From: Lithobates sylvaticus
Lineage: Eukaryota; Chordata; Amphibia; Anura; Ranidae
Length of the DNA: 64,000 nucleotides
Assembly (NCBI GenBank): GCA_028564925.1
Contig: CM053034.1
Coordinates: 149,418,052 to 149,482,051, forward strand
Direction of reading: 5' to 3'
Under the pieces are notes generated by a model. That model did no database searches, had not been told where the DNA came from, and saw only the letters and a list, made by a program, of their open reading frames with translations. The translations under genes and the position numbers were made by a program. Each line of letters starts with the position of its first letter. Within the stretch, counting starts at the first letter, position 1. Of this stretch, positions 1 through 10,654 are shown piece after piece.

Positions 1-782
1 GGAGAGGAACTATAGATTGTTGACAAGATGGTACCGGTGTCCAACAGATATGAATAAAATTAATCCTGAAAATAGAAATACATGTTGGAGATGCCTACAA
101 GCTGTCGGAACAATGTCACATATATGGTTTGACTGCCCTAGAGTACACAGTTTCTGGGAACAGATATATAAAACATACGCTTTGATGACAGGAATAGAAA
201 TCCAGCCTGATATCTTGATGTCAGTAATGTCCATGAATATGGGATCGGTTAAAAAGGTGAAGAAAGGAGCCCTGAAATTTTTTGTAACGGCAGCACGAAC
301 TATTATAGCCAGGAAATGGAAAAATAGCAGGTGTCCTAATATAGATGAGTGGAAGATGGAAATGGACGAAATGTGTAAACTGGAGACAAGAATGGAAAAG
401 GAAAATGTAAATAGAGTAGAAGCAAATGATGCCTGGCAGACCTGGTTAAAATTTAAAATATTACACCCAGGATGGAAGGATCTAATAGGAGAGAGGTAGG
501 GGACCTGCTGTTCCCCGTTCCACCTTTCCCCCCCCCCCTTTTTTTTTTTTTTTGGAGAATGAGTGAGTTGGTAGTTGTGAAACAAATGGTGGGTGGGTGA
601 GTTGATGTAAGGTGTTAGTAAACCTATGGAGACACAAGGAACGCTAAATGGTTATATATATGAGTTATAATTTAATACATAAATGTATTAAAAATAGGCT
701 GGCACCTTTCGTACAAATGTAATTGTATGTTTACTTGTAAATATGAAAATTTTTGATAAATAAAGATATATAAAAAAAAAAA
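1..782 (+). mobile_element. 3' end of an L1/Tx1-type LINE (cut by window start)
   Basis: The segment holds the C-terminal part of a LINE ORF2, a 3' UTR of about 270 bp and an A-rich end containing AATAAAG and a terminal A-run near 770-782. The CxxC...H....C knuckle in the encoded protein is characteristic of L1-superfamily ORF2. The 5' part lies outside the window, so completeness cannot be judged. Confidence 0.8.
2..499 (+). CDS. LINE ORF2 C-terminal fragment (zinc-knuckle region), partial
   Basis: This open frame enters from the window edge and ends at a TAG at 497-499. It encodes the end of an L1-type ORF2 protein, the endonuclease/reverse transcriptase that performs target-primed reverse transcription. 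The visible signature is NTCWRC followed by HIWFDC, a CX2C...HX4C knuckle typical of L1 C-termini, preceded by LLTRWYRCP, which recurs in the same place in other ORF2 copies here (compare LTHWYATP in the ORF2 at 40324). No stop or frameshift is seen in the visible part. The frame is open upstream of the first ATG (base 28), so that methionine is internal and not a start. Confidence 0.75.
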   Translation, partial: ERNYRLLTRWYRCPTDMNKINPENRNTCWRCLQAVGTMSHIWFDCPRVHSFWEQIYKTYALMTGIEIQPDILMSVMSMNMGSVKKVKKGALKFFVTAARTIIARKWKNSRCPNIDEWKMEMDEMCKLETRMEKENVNRVEANDAWQTWLKFKILHPGWKDLIGER

Positions 783-1642
783 GTACTTTAAAAAAAACAT
801 TGCTTAAGTTCATTCTTTGGTGTCCATTTGAAAAGAGCTACCGTATATGGTTATCAAGGGAAAGCCTTTACCCACCCTTAGATAAATACCATCTGAGCAT
901 TAAATTAAATACCATGTCCCAGCACTGTAGACTGTACAGTAGACCTCAATGAACTGTCACAAAAGACTCAGTGATGAGTCAGCTAAGCAAAGTTTAATTT
1001 GCAAAAGGCTCAGTTAACCCAGGCAACCCCCCCCCACCCCAAAAAAACATTAAACCCTATTCAATTCTGTATGAGCCATATCTTTGTTATTTTGTATTAA
1101 CTTTTTGCAATGGCCAATTTTTAAGCCTTTATTAAAAAAGGCAAAACTAGTAGGTATTGCCATGGAGAGAGGATATTTTAATACAGCTTAGAGGGCAAAA
1201 TTAAAAATCCATGCTTTAAAATGTTGTTAACAAATAAGGACTGGGGATCTGTCATTTGCCATGAGTAGCCACTGTGGGGACTCGCTGTCAGAATACACTG
1301 ATTAGCGCTGCAACCAATAGGCTGTAGCTGCTGAGCACATGAGAGTTTTTCCAACATTCATGTTTGACAGCAGTTGATAATTAAATCAACTTCTGTTGCG
1401 TGGGAATGGGCATAAATGAATCTAAATTTGGATGGTCCCTGCTGAACTGGTCAATTTTTGATACATCATATCCAACCTAACCTAAAAACAATTAATTTAA
1501 TTGGTATTAAGTTAGGCAGTTGGTATATCTGAAAGAGATTGTACAGTTAGAGTAGTGTATAGGAAGCTTTATGAATAGGTTTGACAAGAATTTCCAAGTA
1601 ACTGTCTTTGTAATCCTAAAGGAAAACAATAATGTCAATCTT
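783..1642. other. No gene recognised
   Basis: AT-rich sequence with short homopolymers (C-run at 1027-1037). No long open frame, RNA gene or terminal inverted repeat was seen. Confidence 0.5.
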
Positions 1643-2035
1643 ACTTCATAGTTTCATAGTTAGTAAGGTTGAATAAAGACATCAGTCCATCCAGTTCAAC
1701 CTGAGCGAGTGTCTACAATTGTCCCCATCCCTGTACATTGCACACTCACATCACTCCCTACCCTCAAGGAGCCCACAATCCAAGGTCCCCATTCATATAC
1801 TAGGGCCAATTTTTTGGACAGAAGCCAATTAACCTACCTGCATGTCTTTGGATTGTGGGAGGAAACCGGAGTACCCGGAGGAAACCCACGCAGGCACAGG
1901 GAGAACATGCAAACTCCAGGCAGGAAGTGTCGTGGTTGGGATTCGAACCAGTGACCCTTCTTACTGCTAGGTGAGAGTGCTAACCACTACACCACTGTGC
2001 CGCCCCTGCTAACCACTACACCACTGTGCCGCCCC
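1643..2035 (-). mobile_element. V-SINE (tRNA-headed SINE with V-domain), copy 1
   Basis: Read on the minus strand, the element starts with a tRNA-like head: GGCACAGTGGTGTAGTGG (A-box region) and GGTTCGAATCC (B box, at 1939-1949). A central segment follows containing GAGTTTGCATGTTCTCCC and GTGGGTTTCCTCCGG, the V-domain I know from fish DANA/HE1-type V-SINEs. A LINE-like 3' tail then ends in a short repeat related to CTATGAAA. A second copy lies at 50055-50420. The RNA polymerase III boxes are internal and read leftwards. The first 29 bp of the head are tandemly duplicated (1978-2006 and 2007-2035). Confidence 0.8.
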
Positions 2036-2168
2036 TTTAATTGTATACATCTAAGGGGGCATGGTTTTGGCATGAAGCAGTGAGGACGCTTCTCCTGAGA
2101 GCCCCGGCGCTGGCACCCATAATAAAAATCTTACCTTGATATCAGACAGCTATCACAGTGTGGTCACC

Positions 2169-2590
2169 ATGGGCAAGAGAACAGGTAAGACCCTGCATAA
2201 GAAAAACATACCTACGGGCTCCATTAAACGCTTCCTGGTCACGGAACAGGAGGACTTCATTGAGACGGATGGACTAGGCTGCTCTCCACTTGACAAAGGC
2301 TCTGGCTCCACCTCCCAACATAGGCCTGAACCCAGACACTGGTCTCCAGCTTCTTTTGTCGGCTCAGATGGAGACAGGAGCTCACCCAGGCAATCGGAAG
2401 TCGCAGCGCTGGTAAGCGGATTGCCTACTAAAACAGAGCTGGCCTCCATGCTACTTAGCCTTGGGAGGGCCATAAAGAAAGAAATCTCTGTGGTCCCCTC
2501 CGACTTGTCACAAGTATTGGAGAGAGTTGAGGAAACAGAGCAGCGCCTAGATCGCCATGCGGTAGCCATTAGAAGCCTGCAGACTACTAC
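2169..2590 (+). pseudogene. LINE ORF1 N-terminal fragment
   Basis: The frame begins MGKRTGKTLHKKNIPTG and runs about 140 residues: a polar, Ser/Pro-rich stretch and then a heptad-like segment (LSQVLERVEETEQRLDRHAV) that looks like the coiled coil of L1 ORF1p, the RNA-binding trimer of the LINE particle. The RRM and C-terminal domain expected next are absent; the sequence passes into ORF2 (LWEAHKAHIRGKLIG in another frame). The ATG at 2169 is preferred over earlier starts because it opens the basic Met-Gly-Lys N-terminus. Non-functional by truncation. Confidence 0.6.
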
Positions 2591-4545
2591 GACCAGGGAC
2601 TATGACCTCACCTGGTGTGCTCTGGGAGGCTCACAAGGCACATATACGTGGAAAGCTCATAGGTTCTGGGAAAAAAGAGGGAAAACACATCTACAATCGG
2701 AGCTTATCCGGGAAATAGGATCTTTGGAGAGGAAACAAAACATTACAATCCCAGAAACTATTTCACTCCCTGACTTTGAAGAGAGAAGAATTAAAGACTC
2801 TCTTCCACTCGAAACAGAAACAGCATTTTCGCATAGTTTCCCAGCACATGTACGAATGGGGAAATAAGCATAGCCGACAAAAAAAATCAGCTATGTTCAT
2901 AGCTAAAATTAAGACTCCTTCTGACACCCTGGTGCATGAGACTTCTGCCATCACTAAAGAGTTCTGTCCTTTCTATCAGCAACTTTATCATGTGCAGCAC
3001 ACCATAGCTGACAAGGAGACTAAAGATTATCTTGCACAAGCTAACCCGCCAAATCTAACCACTTCAACTCTTGAGGCTCTGGAAGGGGAATTCAACACTG
3101 CAGAATTAAAAGTGGTGCTTAAGGCCATGGCGAATAGCAAAGCTCCAGGACCAGATGGCCTAACTATAGCCCATTACCGCGCCTTCACAGATGTATTACT
3201 CCCTCATCTAACTGCTTATGCCAACTTGGTTTCTGCTGGTGGGGCTCTCTGTCCAGAAATTCTTCATGCTCACATCACTATCCTCCCTAAACCTGGTAAG
3301 GATCCCAGTAACTGCTGAAGCTATAGAGCAATTTCCCTATTGAACTTAGACGCCAAACTGTATGCTAAAGCCATCACAAATAGACTCCCCCCCTAATACC
3401 ACAACGGATATTTAGAAACCAAAGTGGATTCATCCTAGGGAAGGAGGCACAAGATAATTCCCTACGAACCCTATCCCTGATGACTCACGTTCGCAGATCT
3501 TGAAAAAGCATTCGATAGGTTGGACTGGGAATATCTGATGGTGACGCTAACCCACTTGAACATCGGCCCATCCCTGCTATCCTGGATCTCAGCACTTTAT
3601 AATTTTCCTACCGCACAACTATTAATGGTATCTTAAGTAATCCCTTCACATTATATAATGGCACTCGTCAGGGCTGTCCCCTCTCCCCCATTTTATTTGC
3701 CCTCTCATTGGAACCTTTCCTCTCATTGATACGACACAACCCTAGTATCCATGGAATTAAAATAGGCAACACCGAGCATAAATATGTGGGGTACGTGGAC
3801 GACATATTATTCTATGTTAAACAACCCCTTATCTCTCTCCCTAATCTGTCTCCCTAAGTCAGCTTTTACGGTGTTCGGAACCATCTCTAACTTTAAAATC
3901 AACCTGTCAAAATCAGAAATTTTTAAAATTTGAACATTTCAATCCCACACAAAACTGTAGCTCAATTGAAACCATCCTTTCCCTTTAATTGGCAACCACA
4001 TTCAATGAAGTACCTAGGCCTATTTCTTACATCCAACCCTGCCTCTCTGTTCCGTGCAAATTTTATACCCCTGCTAAATACGGTTAGATCAGACCTACAT
4101 AAATGGACCCAGCTGATGAAGATGAACATATTACTCAGGCTGCTATTCATGTTTAAAATGATCCCATACAAGGTCCCCCTTGGATTCTTCACAGTGCTGA
4201 ATTTGATAGTCTGCAAATATGTCTGGAATCACAAGCGACCCAGAATTGCTAGAAACTTACTTATTAGATCTAAAAGAGAAGGGGGTCTAGCCTTACCAGA
4301 CTTTAAGAGTTTCTTCTTATCAATAGTTTTGAATAGAATATCGGACTGAAACTACAACAAGAACTCTAAGCCATGGGTACACCTTGAATTAGACCTCAGT
4401 GGTGTGGACCTCTTTCCCCAAATATGGATACCCAGGAAATTTCGGAAATTGTCCAAGACCACCTCACCACTTACATGGTCCACTCTTGCGATCTGGGACT
4501 CCCTATGCAAACCACACAAATTTTACATGACATGCATTATCTTTA
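2590..4545 (+). pseudogene. LINE ORF2 remnant (reverse transcriptase without endonuclease domain)
   Basis: Pieces in different frames give recognisable reverse-transcriptase blocks in order: SKAPGPDGL (about 3139-3165), ILPKPGKDPSNC then SYRAISLLNLDAKLYAKAI (3280-3375, a stop at 3316-3318 between them), ADLEKAFDRLDWEY (about 3496), GTRQGCPLSPILFALSLEP (about 3661-3717), GYVDDILFY (about 3789-3815), NFKINLSKSEI (about 3893) and MKYLGLFLTSNP followed by IPYKVPLGFF (4003-4190). The catalytic box reads YVDD where the intact copy at 40324 has YADD. At least four frame breaks are needed to follow it, so it is dead. Confidence 0.75.
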
Positions 4546-4690
4546 CCCTTTAAATACAACAAATCATCCCTTCCCTGCTCCACTAGCCTTTACCCTTTAA
4601 ATACAATGCATCCTCCTGGCCCAGTACATGGCATTCATTCTCCTTACTCATTAAATAGCATGCATCCTCCTTTCCCTTCTTTAACAGTAG
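4545..4690 (+). repeat. Degenerate minisatellite, about 45-bp unit (CTTTAAATACAATGCATCC)
   Basis: Repeated phrases such as TTACCCTTTAAATACAA, ATGCATCCTCCT and CATGGCATTCATTCTCC recur in loose tandem. The same phrases fill 19965-20395 and appear again at 21195-21250, so this is a dispersed minisatellite family. Confidence 0.5.
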
Positions 4691-5149
4691 AGATGGGCAA
4701 GCTGTATGGACCGAGCACTGGTTGGGCTCCAAAAAGCGCCCATTCGCATGCTCGCCAAGCACCCTTATATATAAGGGGCGCTTACCGGATTGGCTGAAGT
4801 GCTGCACCTGACCCCTGGTTAGGTGCAAGGCTTTGCACAATCAGGGCACAGAGCACTGTCAGAGCCCTGATTGAAAAAGTCATGATGACTTTGCCCTAAC
4901 AGGGCTCCGTGATAGCTAGTTAGTGTTATTGTGACTGGGTGTAGAGTATCAGTGTAGTGTTAGTGTAGTGTTAGTGTAGTGTGAGTAGTGTAGTGCCAGT
5001 TTTTAACAGCATTACATTTATTTATTTTTTTGTTCCCCTGCCCCTTTTCTTTAACATTGTCAGCTGCATTTTGTCTTACTGCGATGCTGGTGTTCTCCCA
5101 TGTTCTCCCGTTTTTTATTAATATATACATACATACACACACACACACA
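4691..5149. other. Unassigned; short repeats
   Basis: Contains a short TAGTGT-type tandem (4930-5000) and a CA tract (about 5128-5150) into which the Tc1-like element is inserted. No gene was seen. Confidence 0.45.
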
Positions 5150-5456
5150 CAGTGCTTTGAAAAAGTATTCATACCCCTTGAAATGTTCCACATTTTGTCA
5201 TGTTACAACCGAAAACCTAAATGTATATTTTTGGGGATTTTATGTGATAGACTAACACAAAGTGGAACATAATTGTGAAGTGGAAGGAAAATTATAAATG
5301 GTTTTTAACATTTTCTACAAATAAATATGTGAAAAGTGTGGCGTGCATTTGTATTCAGCCCCCTTTACTCTGATACCCCTAACTAAAATATAGTGGAACC
5401 AATTGCCTTCAGAAGTCACCTAATAAGTAAATAGAGTCCATCTGTGTGTAATTTAA

Positions 5457-6416
5457 CTGCTTAAGGACCGCCTCACGCCGATATACGACGGCAGAATGGC
5501 ACAGCTGGGCACAACCACGTACCTGTACGTGGCCCTTTAAGAGCCCAGCCGTGGGTCGCGTGTGCGGCACCGCCGGTGCGCTCGCGACCCAGTCCTGAGC
5601 TTCGTGACCATGGCCGCGGGACCAGCGGACCCGATCGCTGCTGGTGTCCTGCGATCGGGTCACAGAGCTGAAGAACGGGGAGAGGTATGTGCAAACAAAC
5701 CTCTCCCTGTGCTTCCTAGTGACGCTGTCACTGATCGGCTGTTCCCTGTCATCGGGAAAGCCAATCAGTGATGTCAGACACAAAGCCACGTCCCCCTACA
5801 GTAAAAAAAAACACACACTAAACCCCTCCCCGCCCCCTAGTGGTTAACTCCTTCACTGCCAGTGTCGTTTACACAGGAATCAATGCATTTAAATAGCACT
5901 GATTGCTGTATAAATGACAATGGTCCCAAAAATGTCCGATGTGTCCGCCATAATGTCGCAGTCGCAATAAAAATCGCTGATCGCCACCATTACTAGTAAA
6001 AAAAAAATATTAATAAGAATGCTATAAAACTATCCCCAATTTTGTAAACGCTATAACTTTTGTGCAAACCAATCAATAATCGCTAATTGCGATTTTTTTT
6101 TACCAAAAATATGTAGAAGAATACGTATCGGCCTAAACTGAGGAAAAAAAAGTTTATATATTTTTTGGGGATATTTATTATAGCAAAAAGTTTTTGTTTA
6201 TAGCGCTCTATTTTTGTTTATAGCGCAAAAAATAAAAACCACAGAGGTAATCAAATACCACCAAAAGAAAGCTCTATTTGTGGGGAAAAAAGGACGCCAA
6301 TTTTGTTTGGGAGCCATGTCGCACGACCGCGTAATTGTCAGTTAAAGCGACGCAGTGCTGAATCGCAAAAAAGGGGCCTTGTCCTTTGGCTGCAAATTGG
6401 TCCGGGGCTTAAGTGG
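5457..6416 (+). mobile_element. TTAA-flanked MITE, piggyBac-like, copy 1
   Basis: TTAA lies on both sides (5453-5456 and 6417-6420). Termini CTGCTTAAGGACCG and GGGGCTTAAGTGG are imperfect inverted repeats. A TTAA target is diagnostic of the piggyBac superfamily; without a transposase the assignment rests on that alone. Related copies lie at 26008-26960, 29181-30063 and 63290-64000. No coding sequence. Confidence 0.7.
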
Positions 6417-6492
6417 TTAATCTCAGTATAAATACAGTTGTTCTGGAAGCCCTCAGAAGTTTGTTAGACAACCTTAATGAACAAACAGCATC

Positions 6493-6548
6493 ATGAAGGC
6501 CAAGGAACACACCAAACAGGTCAGGGGTAAAGTTGTGGAGAAGTTTAA
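6493..6548 (+). pseudogene. Tc1-like transposase 1, N-terminal fragment
   Basis: The ATG at 6493 opens MKAKEHTKQVRGKVVEKFK, the start of a Tc1-family transposase (N-terminal paired-like DNA-binding domain). A TTAA-flanked MITE interrupts the frame; the same gene resumes after two insertions at about 10774. Confidence 0.65.
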
Positions 6549-7001
6549 AGTGGTTGTAAACCCCTTACAACCACTTTAACCTACAGGTAAGCCTAGATTA
6601 AGGCTTACCTGTACGTGCAAGAGATATCTCCCAGACCTAAAAGGTTTAGGAGATATTTGCAAGAATAGCAGCACTAATATCTATGGAGCATGTGCCGTAG
6701 ACATCGGGCGCATGCGCACTGAGCGTGCCGTTTCTAACGGCGATCATGACGTTAGTGGCGGCACCAGCGTGCATGCGTGGGAGTGACATCGTTGCGGCTC
6801 CGGCCAGTCACAGCGATACCCAGGAGTCACTACGGGTATCATGGCAGCAAGGGGGGCCTGTGACTGAGGACTGCAGCAGGGGGCCTTCAATCTCAGGTAA
6901 GTAATTCATAATTAGCTAGTATGCTATGCATCCTAGCTCATTATGCCTTTGCCTTGCAGGGTGTATTTTTATTTTTTTTCTTAAGAGGCTTTACTTCCTC
7001 T
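6549..7001 (+). mobile_element. TTAA-flanked MITE, second family (AGTGGTTGTAAACC ends)
   Basis: Flanked by TTAA at 6545-6548 and 7002-7005. Termini AGTGGTTGTAAACC and, inverted, AGAGGAAGTAAAGCC are similar. The flanking transposon sequence reads through if the element and one TTAA are removed. The same left terminus occurs at 25783 and 26965. Confidence 0.6.
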
Positions 7002-7033
7002 TTAAAGCATGGTTAGGTTATAAAAAAAATATA

Positions 7034-8219
7034 AAGGTGAATTTGTGTAAAAAATCTTAAATTAAAAAGACTTATAACAAATGGTGGCGCTGTAATATAT
7101 GTCACACTTCTAAACACACAATATTCCAGTGAAAAAATGTGAATATAATAAACTCGACATATATGTGTATAACACACCAAATACTTGCCCAGTGTTCTAT
7201 ATAACCATAAAATACATATACAAAAATTAATACATATATGTGTAAGATGATTGGCAACAGCCAATCAAAACTCAAGCAAAAAAAACTCAAGCAAAAAAAA
7301 TTATTTTAAATAAAGTTCAAATAACCGCTGGTGGTTAGTGCAAAAGTTCAAAGATAAATAATTGGAGTGAAATAAATCAATCAAATAAAATCTTCTGTGC
7401 TCTTCCACCACACCACAGTGACTTGTGCCTCCTCCCCAAAAGAAACGCACTCACCACAAAAGTATGCCCACACTTTCGTGAAGGGCCACTGCGCATAAAG
7501 GTCCCTCCAAGGGGGGTCAATCGAATTCCCACAGATCAAATGATGTGATTGGTTAATTGGTTGGCTGGTTAGGCTCCACACATGAAATAAAAAGGAAGCT
7601 CTCCATAGTGTGAATCAGTAAAACAATTTTTAATGCAAAGTTTAAAAAGCACTTCAAAGGTTCCACTCACGTTTATCACATTAAAAACCAGCATAGACAA
7701 TGACACACAGCACCGCACTGCACTGCAAATCCAAAACCAATTCCAAACACTGTCTGTTAGGTGGTCACGGCGGACCCAAGGTGTACCAGGCTCAGCCTGT
7801 ATGTCTCTCACCCCCGTCTCTATGGCCGGACCTCCAGATTAGACAAAACTCCACTCCTTCCTGGGCTCTCTGCGCTATGGTATCTCTCTTGTTAGTTGCC
7901 GCTTAGCCACGCCCCCGACATGTTTCGTCATAGGTTAGACTTAATCATGGGGTTGGCTAAGCGGTGCGACAATCACCTTTTTATACCCTCCCCAATTGCG
8001 GTCATCGGCTACTGCGCATGCGCGTATTAGAATCCTCGCGCATGCGCGATACACAGTTGGCACCTGCGCACACCTTGTGTCCCCGTTCGCCCAATGTAGC
8101 ACTATTAGACATAAATAACAAATGCTACTCCCATTGCATGGAGTTAGTGATCCTTCTGTGTTATTCACTCCCATATTAATTGTGCGGCGGAGCTATTTAA
8201 ACACTTCACAGTACATTTA
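7034..8219 (-). repeat. Left (inverted) pLTR arm of Penelope-like element 1
   Basis: Reverse complement of 9469-10654 over its whole length. It carries a hammerhead-like motif on the minus strand (7899-7964). The right arm continues about 100 bp beyond the match, so this arm is the shorter copy. Confidence 0.85.
7899..7964 (-). ncRNA. Hammerhead-like ribozyme motif, left arm
   Basis: Mirror copy of the motif at 9723-9788. On the minus strand: stem I strand CCGCTTAGCC...CCCC, core CATGATTA, stem II GTC/GAC with loop, GAAAC, palindromic ACATGT, cleavage triplet GTC, then GGGG...GGCTAAGCGG closing stem I. The core departs from the canonical CTGATGA. PLEs are known to carry hammerhead motifs in their pLTRs; catalysis of this copy is untested. 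Confidence 0.55.
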
Positions 8220-8733
8220 AAAAAAGATATTAGACCCCCCTGATGAAAATATCATGAAAATAGATCTCAAAGGTTTTTATAGTTGCAGGAAGTGTATCTG
8301 TTGTCGCACAGTAAGGGTACAAAATAGGGGCACAACAAATGTAACCAATGGTGATGGCGAGAGATTTGACATAAGGGATTTCATCACCTGTAACTCGTCA
8401 TATGTAGTGTACCTTATGTGGTGCCCGTGTGGATTGTTTTATATTGGCAGGACCAAGAGGCTATTACGAGTACGTATAGCCGAGCACTTGGCCAATATAA
8501 AGAAGGGGTTTAGATATCACAGTGTATCGTTACATTTTAGGGAAAAACATCAACGAGACCCCTCTTTGTTACAATTTGTTGGGCTAGACATAGTACACCA
8601 GACATGGAGGGGTTCTAACCGTATAAGAGACCTCTCCCAAAGGGAAACAAAATGGATTTTTCTTTTCAAATGTCTTTTCCCGAGAGGGTTAAATATTGAA
8701 TTGGATCTAAATTGTTTCATCAATAATTTTTAG
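8220..8733 (+). pseudogene. Penelope-like protein C-terminus: GIY-YIG endonuclease (5'-truncated)
   Basis: An open frame enters from the arm junction at about 8220 (DILDPPDENIM before the ATG at 8254) and stops at 8733. Counting from that ATG (159 residues), a Cys cluster CRKCICC sits at 11-17, then YVVYLMWCPCGLFYIGRTKR (50-69) with the GIY-YIG core as GLF/YIG, RVRIAEHL (72-79) and SQRETKWIF...PRGLNIE (129-149), where Glu131 is in the position of the catalytic glutamate. This is the endonuclease that nicks target DNA in Penelope/Neptune-type elements. The reverse transcriptase and linker are missing: the gene is 5'-truncated at insertion. No stop interrupts the visible domain. Confidence 0.85.
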
Positions 8734-8889
8734 ACAATTTTTAGATAGTCATAAGACAATTTTAGTTGTTTTTAAAATTATAATTTATAATATTCAGGAG
8801 ACTTAGAGTGTATTTGATAATTTCTGGGGTCATACAGTCGTCTCATTCATATTTGACATGATATATTATGGCATCATTTACACTTTCGC

Positions 8890-9141
8890 TTTATATTTTT
8901 GCTTTATTCGATTTTATTTTATTTTATTTTATTTTATTTTTGTTTATTTTTGCTTATTATTCATTATTTTTATTTTTATTTTATTTTACTTTACATATTT
9001 TTTGATTTATTTTTTGATTTATTATTATTATTTTTATTTTTATATTTATTTTTATTTTTATTTTTATATTTATTTTTATTTTATTTTTATTTTTGTTTCT
9101 ATTTCTATTTTTATTTTTATATTTTTTTATTTTTATTTTTA

Positions 9142-9172
<31 letters not shown>

Positions 9173-9266
9173 TTTATTTTTATTTATTTTTATTTTTATT
9201 TTTATTTTTATTTTTATTTTCATTTTTATTTTAATTTTATTTTATTTTTTCACTGTTATATTTATT
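8890..9266 (+). repeat. TTTTA/TTTTTA tract in the 3' UTR of Penelope-like element 1
   Basis: About 375 bp of nearly pure T/A with units TTTTA, TTTTTA and TATTTA. It sits between the endonuclease frame and the pLTR. Similar tracts precede the pLTRs of the two other PLE insertions (52510-52645 and 55280-55311, both on the minus strand). Confidence 0.8.
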
Positions 9267-9468
9267 TATTTTATCGGTCATCCGAAAATAGGTGACCGTT
9301 AAAGAGTTAAACTGAAAGTGAAATTGTTTGAATAATTTTTTAAAACTTTTGAAAACTTTTAATACTTTTAAATTGAATACAAATACCCATACTTTATAGT
9401 AATCTAGCCGTTCATGTGATAGGTATACAGATCAGACATTTATGTGATGTTAATAACATAGTTAATAT

Positions 9469-10654
9469 AAATGTACTGTGAAGTGTTTAAATAGCTCCGC
9501 CGCACAATTAATATGGGAGTGAATAACACAGAAGGATCACTAACTCCATGCAATGGGAGTAGCATTTGTTATTTATGTCTAATAGTGCTACATTGGGCGA
9601 ACGGGGACACAAGGTGTGCGCAGGTGCCAACTGTGTATCGCGCATGCGCGAGGATTCTAATACGCGCATGCGCAGTAGCCGATGACCGCAATTGGGGAGG
9701 GTATAAAAAGGTGATTGTCGCACCGCTTAGCCAACCCCATGATTAAGTCTAACCTATGACGAAACATGTCGGGGGCGTGGCTAAGCGGCAACTAACAAGA
9801 GAGATACCATAGCGCAGAGAGCCCAGGAAGGAGTGGAGTTTTGTCTAATCTGGAGGTCCGGCCATAGAGACGGGGGTGAGAGACATACAGGCTGAGCCTG
9901 GTACACCTTGGGTCCGCCGTGACCACCTAACAGACAGTGTTTGGAATTGGTTTTGGATTTGCAGTGCAGTGCGGTGCTGTGTGTCATTGTCTATGCTGGT
10001 TTTTAATGTGATAAACGTGAGTGGAACCTTTGAAGTGCTTTTTAAACTTTGCATTAAAAATTGTTTTACTGATTCACACTATGGAGAGCTTCCTTTTTAT
10101 TTCATGTGTGGAGCCTAACCAGCCAACCAATTAACCAATCACATCATTTGATCTGTGGGAATTCGATTGACCCCCTTGGAGGGACCTTTATGCGCAGTGG
10201 CCCTTCACGAAAGTGTGGGCATACTTTTGTGGTGAGTGCGTTTCTTTTGGGGAGGAGGCACAAGTCACTGTGGTGTGGTGGAAGAGCACAGAAGATTTTA
10301 TTTGATTGATTTATTTCACTCCAATTATTTATCTTTGAACTTTTGCACTAACCACCAGCGGTTATTTGAACTTTATTTAAAATAATTTTTTTTGCTTGAG
10401 TTTTTTTTGCTTGAGTTTTGATTGGCTGTTGCCAATCATCTTACACATATATGTATTAATTTTTGTATATGTATTTTATGGTTATATAGAACACTGGGCA
10501 AGTATTTGGTGTGTTATACACATATATGTCGAGTTTATTATATTCACATTTTTTCACTGGAATATTGTGTGTTTAGAAGTGTGACATATATTACAGCGCC
10601 ACCATTTGTTATAAGTCTTTTTAATTTAAGATTTTTTACACAAATTCACCTTTA
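9469..10654 (+). repeat. Right (direct) pLTR arm of Penelope-like element 1
   Basis: Near-identical inverted match of 7034-8219. Followed by 10655-10758, which has no counterpart on the left, and then the target duplication. Confidence 0.85.
9723..9788 (+). ncRNA. Hammerhead-like ribozyme motif, right arm
   Basis: Stem I pairs CCGCTTAGCC (9723-9732) with GGCTAAGCGG (9779-9788), all 10 bp, extended by CCCC (9735-9738) with GGGG (9771-9774). Between them lie CATGATTA (9738-9745, canonical CTGATGA), stem II GTC/GAC (9747-9749, 9758-9760) around an 8-nt loop, GAAAC (9761-9765) and ATGTC (9766-9770), whose ACATGT palindrome would form stem III in a dimer. Layout fits the short-stem-III hammerheads known in PLEs. 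Two core positions deviate, so activity is uncertain. Confidence 0.6.

Larger units (their letters stand above)
2036..4545 (+). mobile_element. Internally deleted L1/Tx1-type LINE remnant
   Basis: The left end (GGGGGCATGGTTTTGGC near 2055) resembles the 5' end of the full-length element at 37943 (GGGGGCGTGGCTTGGCGC). The N-terminal half of ORF1 (from 2169) is joined directly to the middle of ORF2 (from about 2590), so ORF1's C-terminus and the whole endonuclease domain are missing. The ORF2 part has several frameshifts and stops and fades out near 4545 in a simple repeat. No poly-A tail or target duplication was found. Confidence 0.75.

Noticed and set aside
1939-2035. tRNA-like sequence with A- and B-box motifs, on the minus strand
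   Set aside because: It is the head of a V-SINE with the V-domain attached, not a tRNA gene; the same holds for 50350-50420.
2136-2867. 243-codon frame that seemed to fuse ORF1 to ORF2 in frame
   Set aside because: After the junction this frame is not the ORF2 frame (LWEAHKAHIRGKLIG lies in another), so it is not a true fusion.
8858-9302. Long Phe/Tyr/Leu-rich plus-strand and Lys/Ile/Asn-rich minus-strand frames
   Set aside because: They translate the TTTTA repeat tract in every frame and have no domain.
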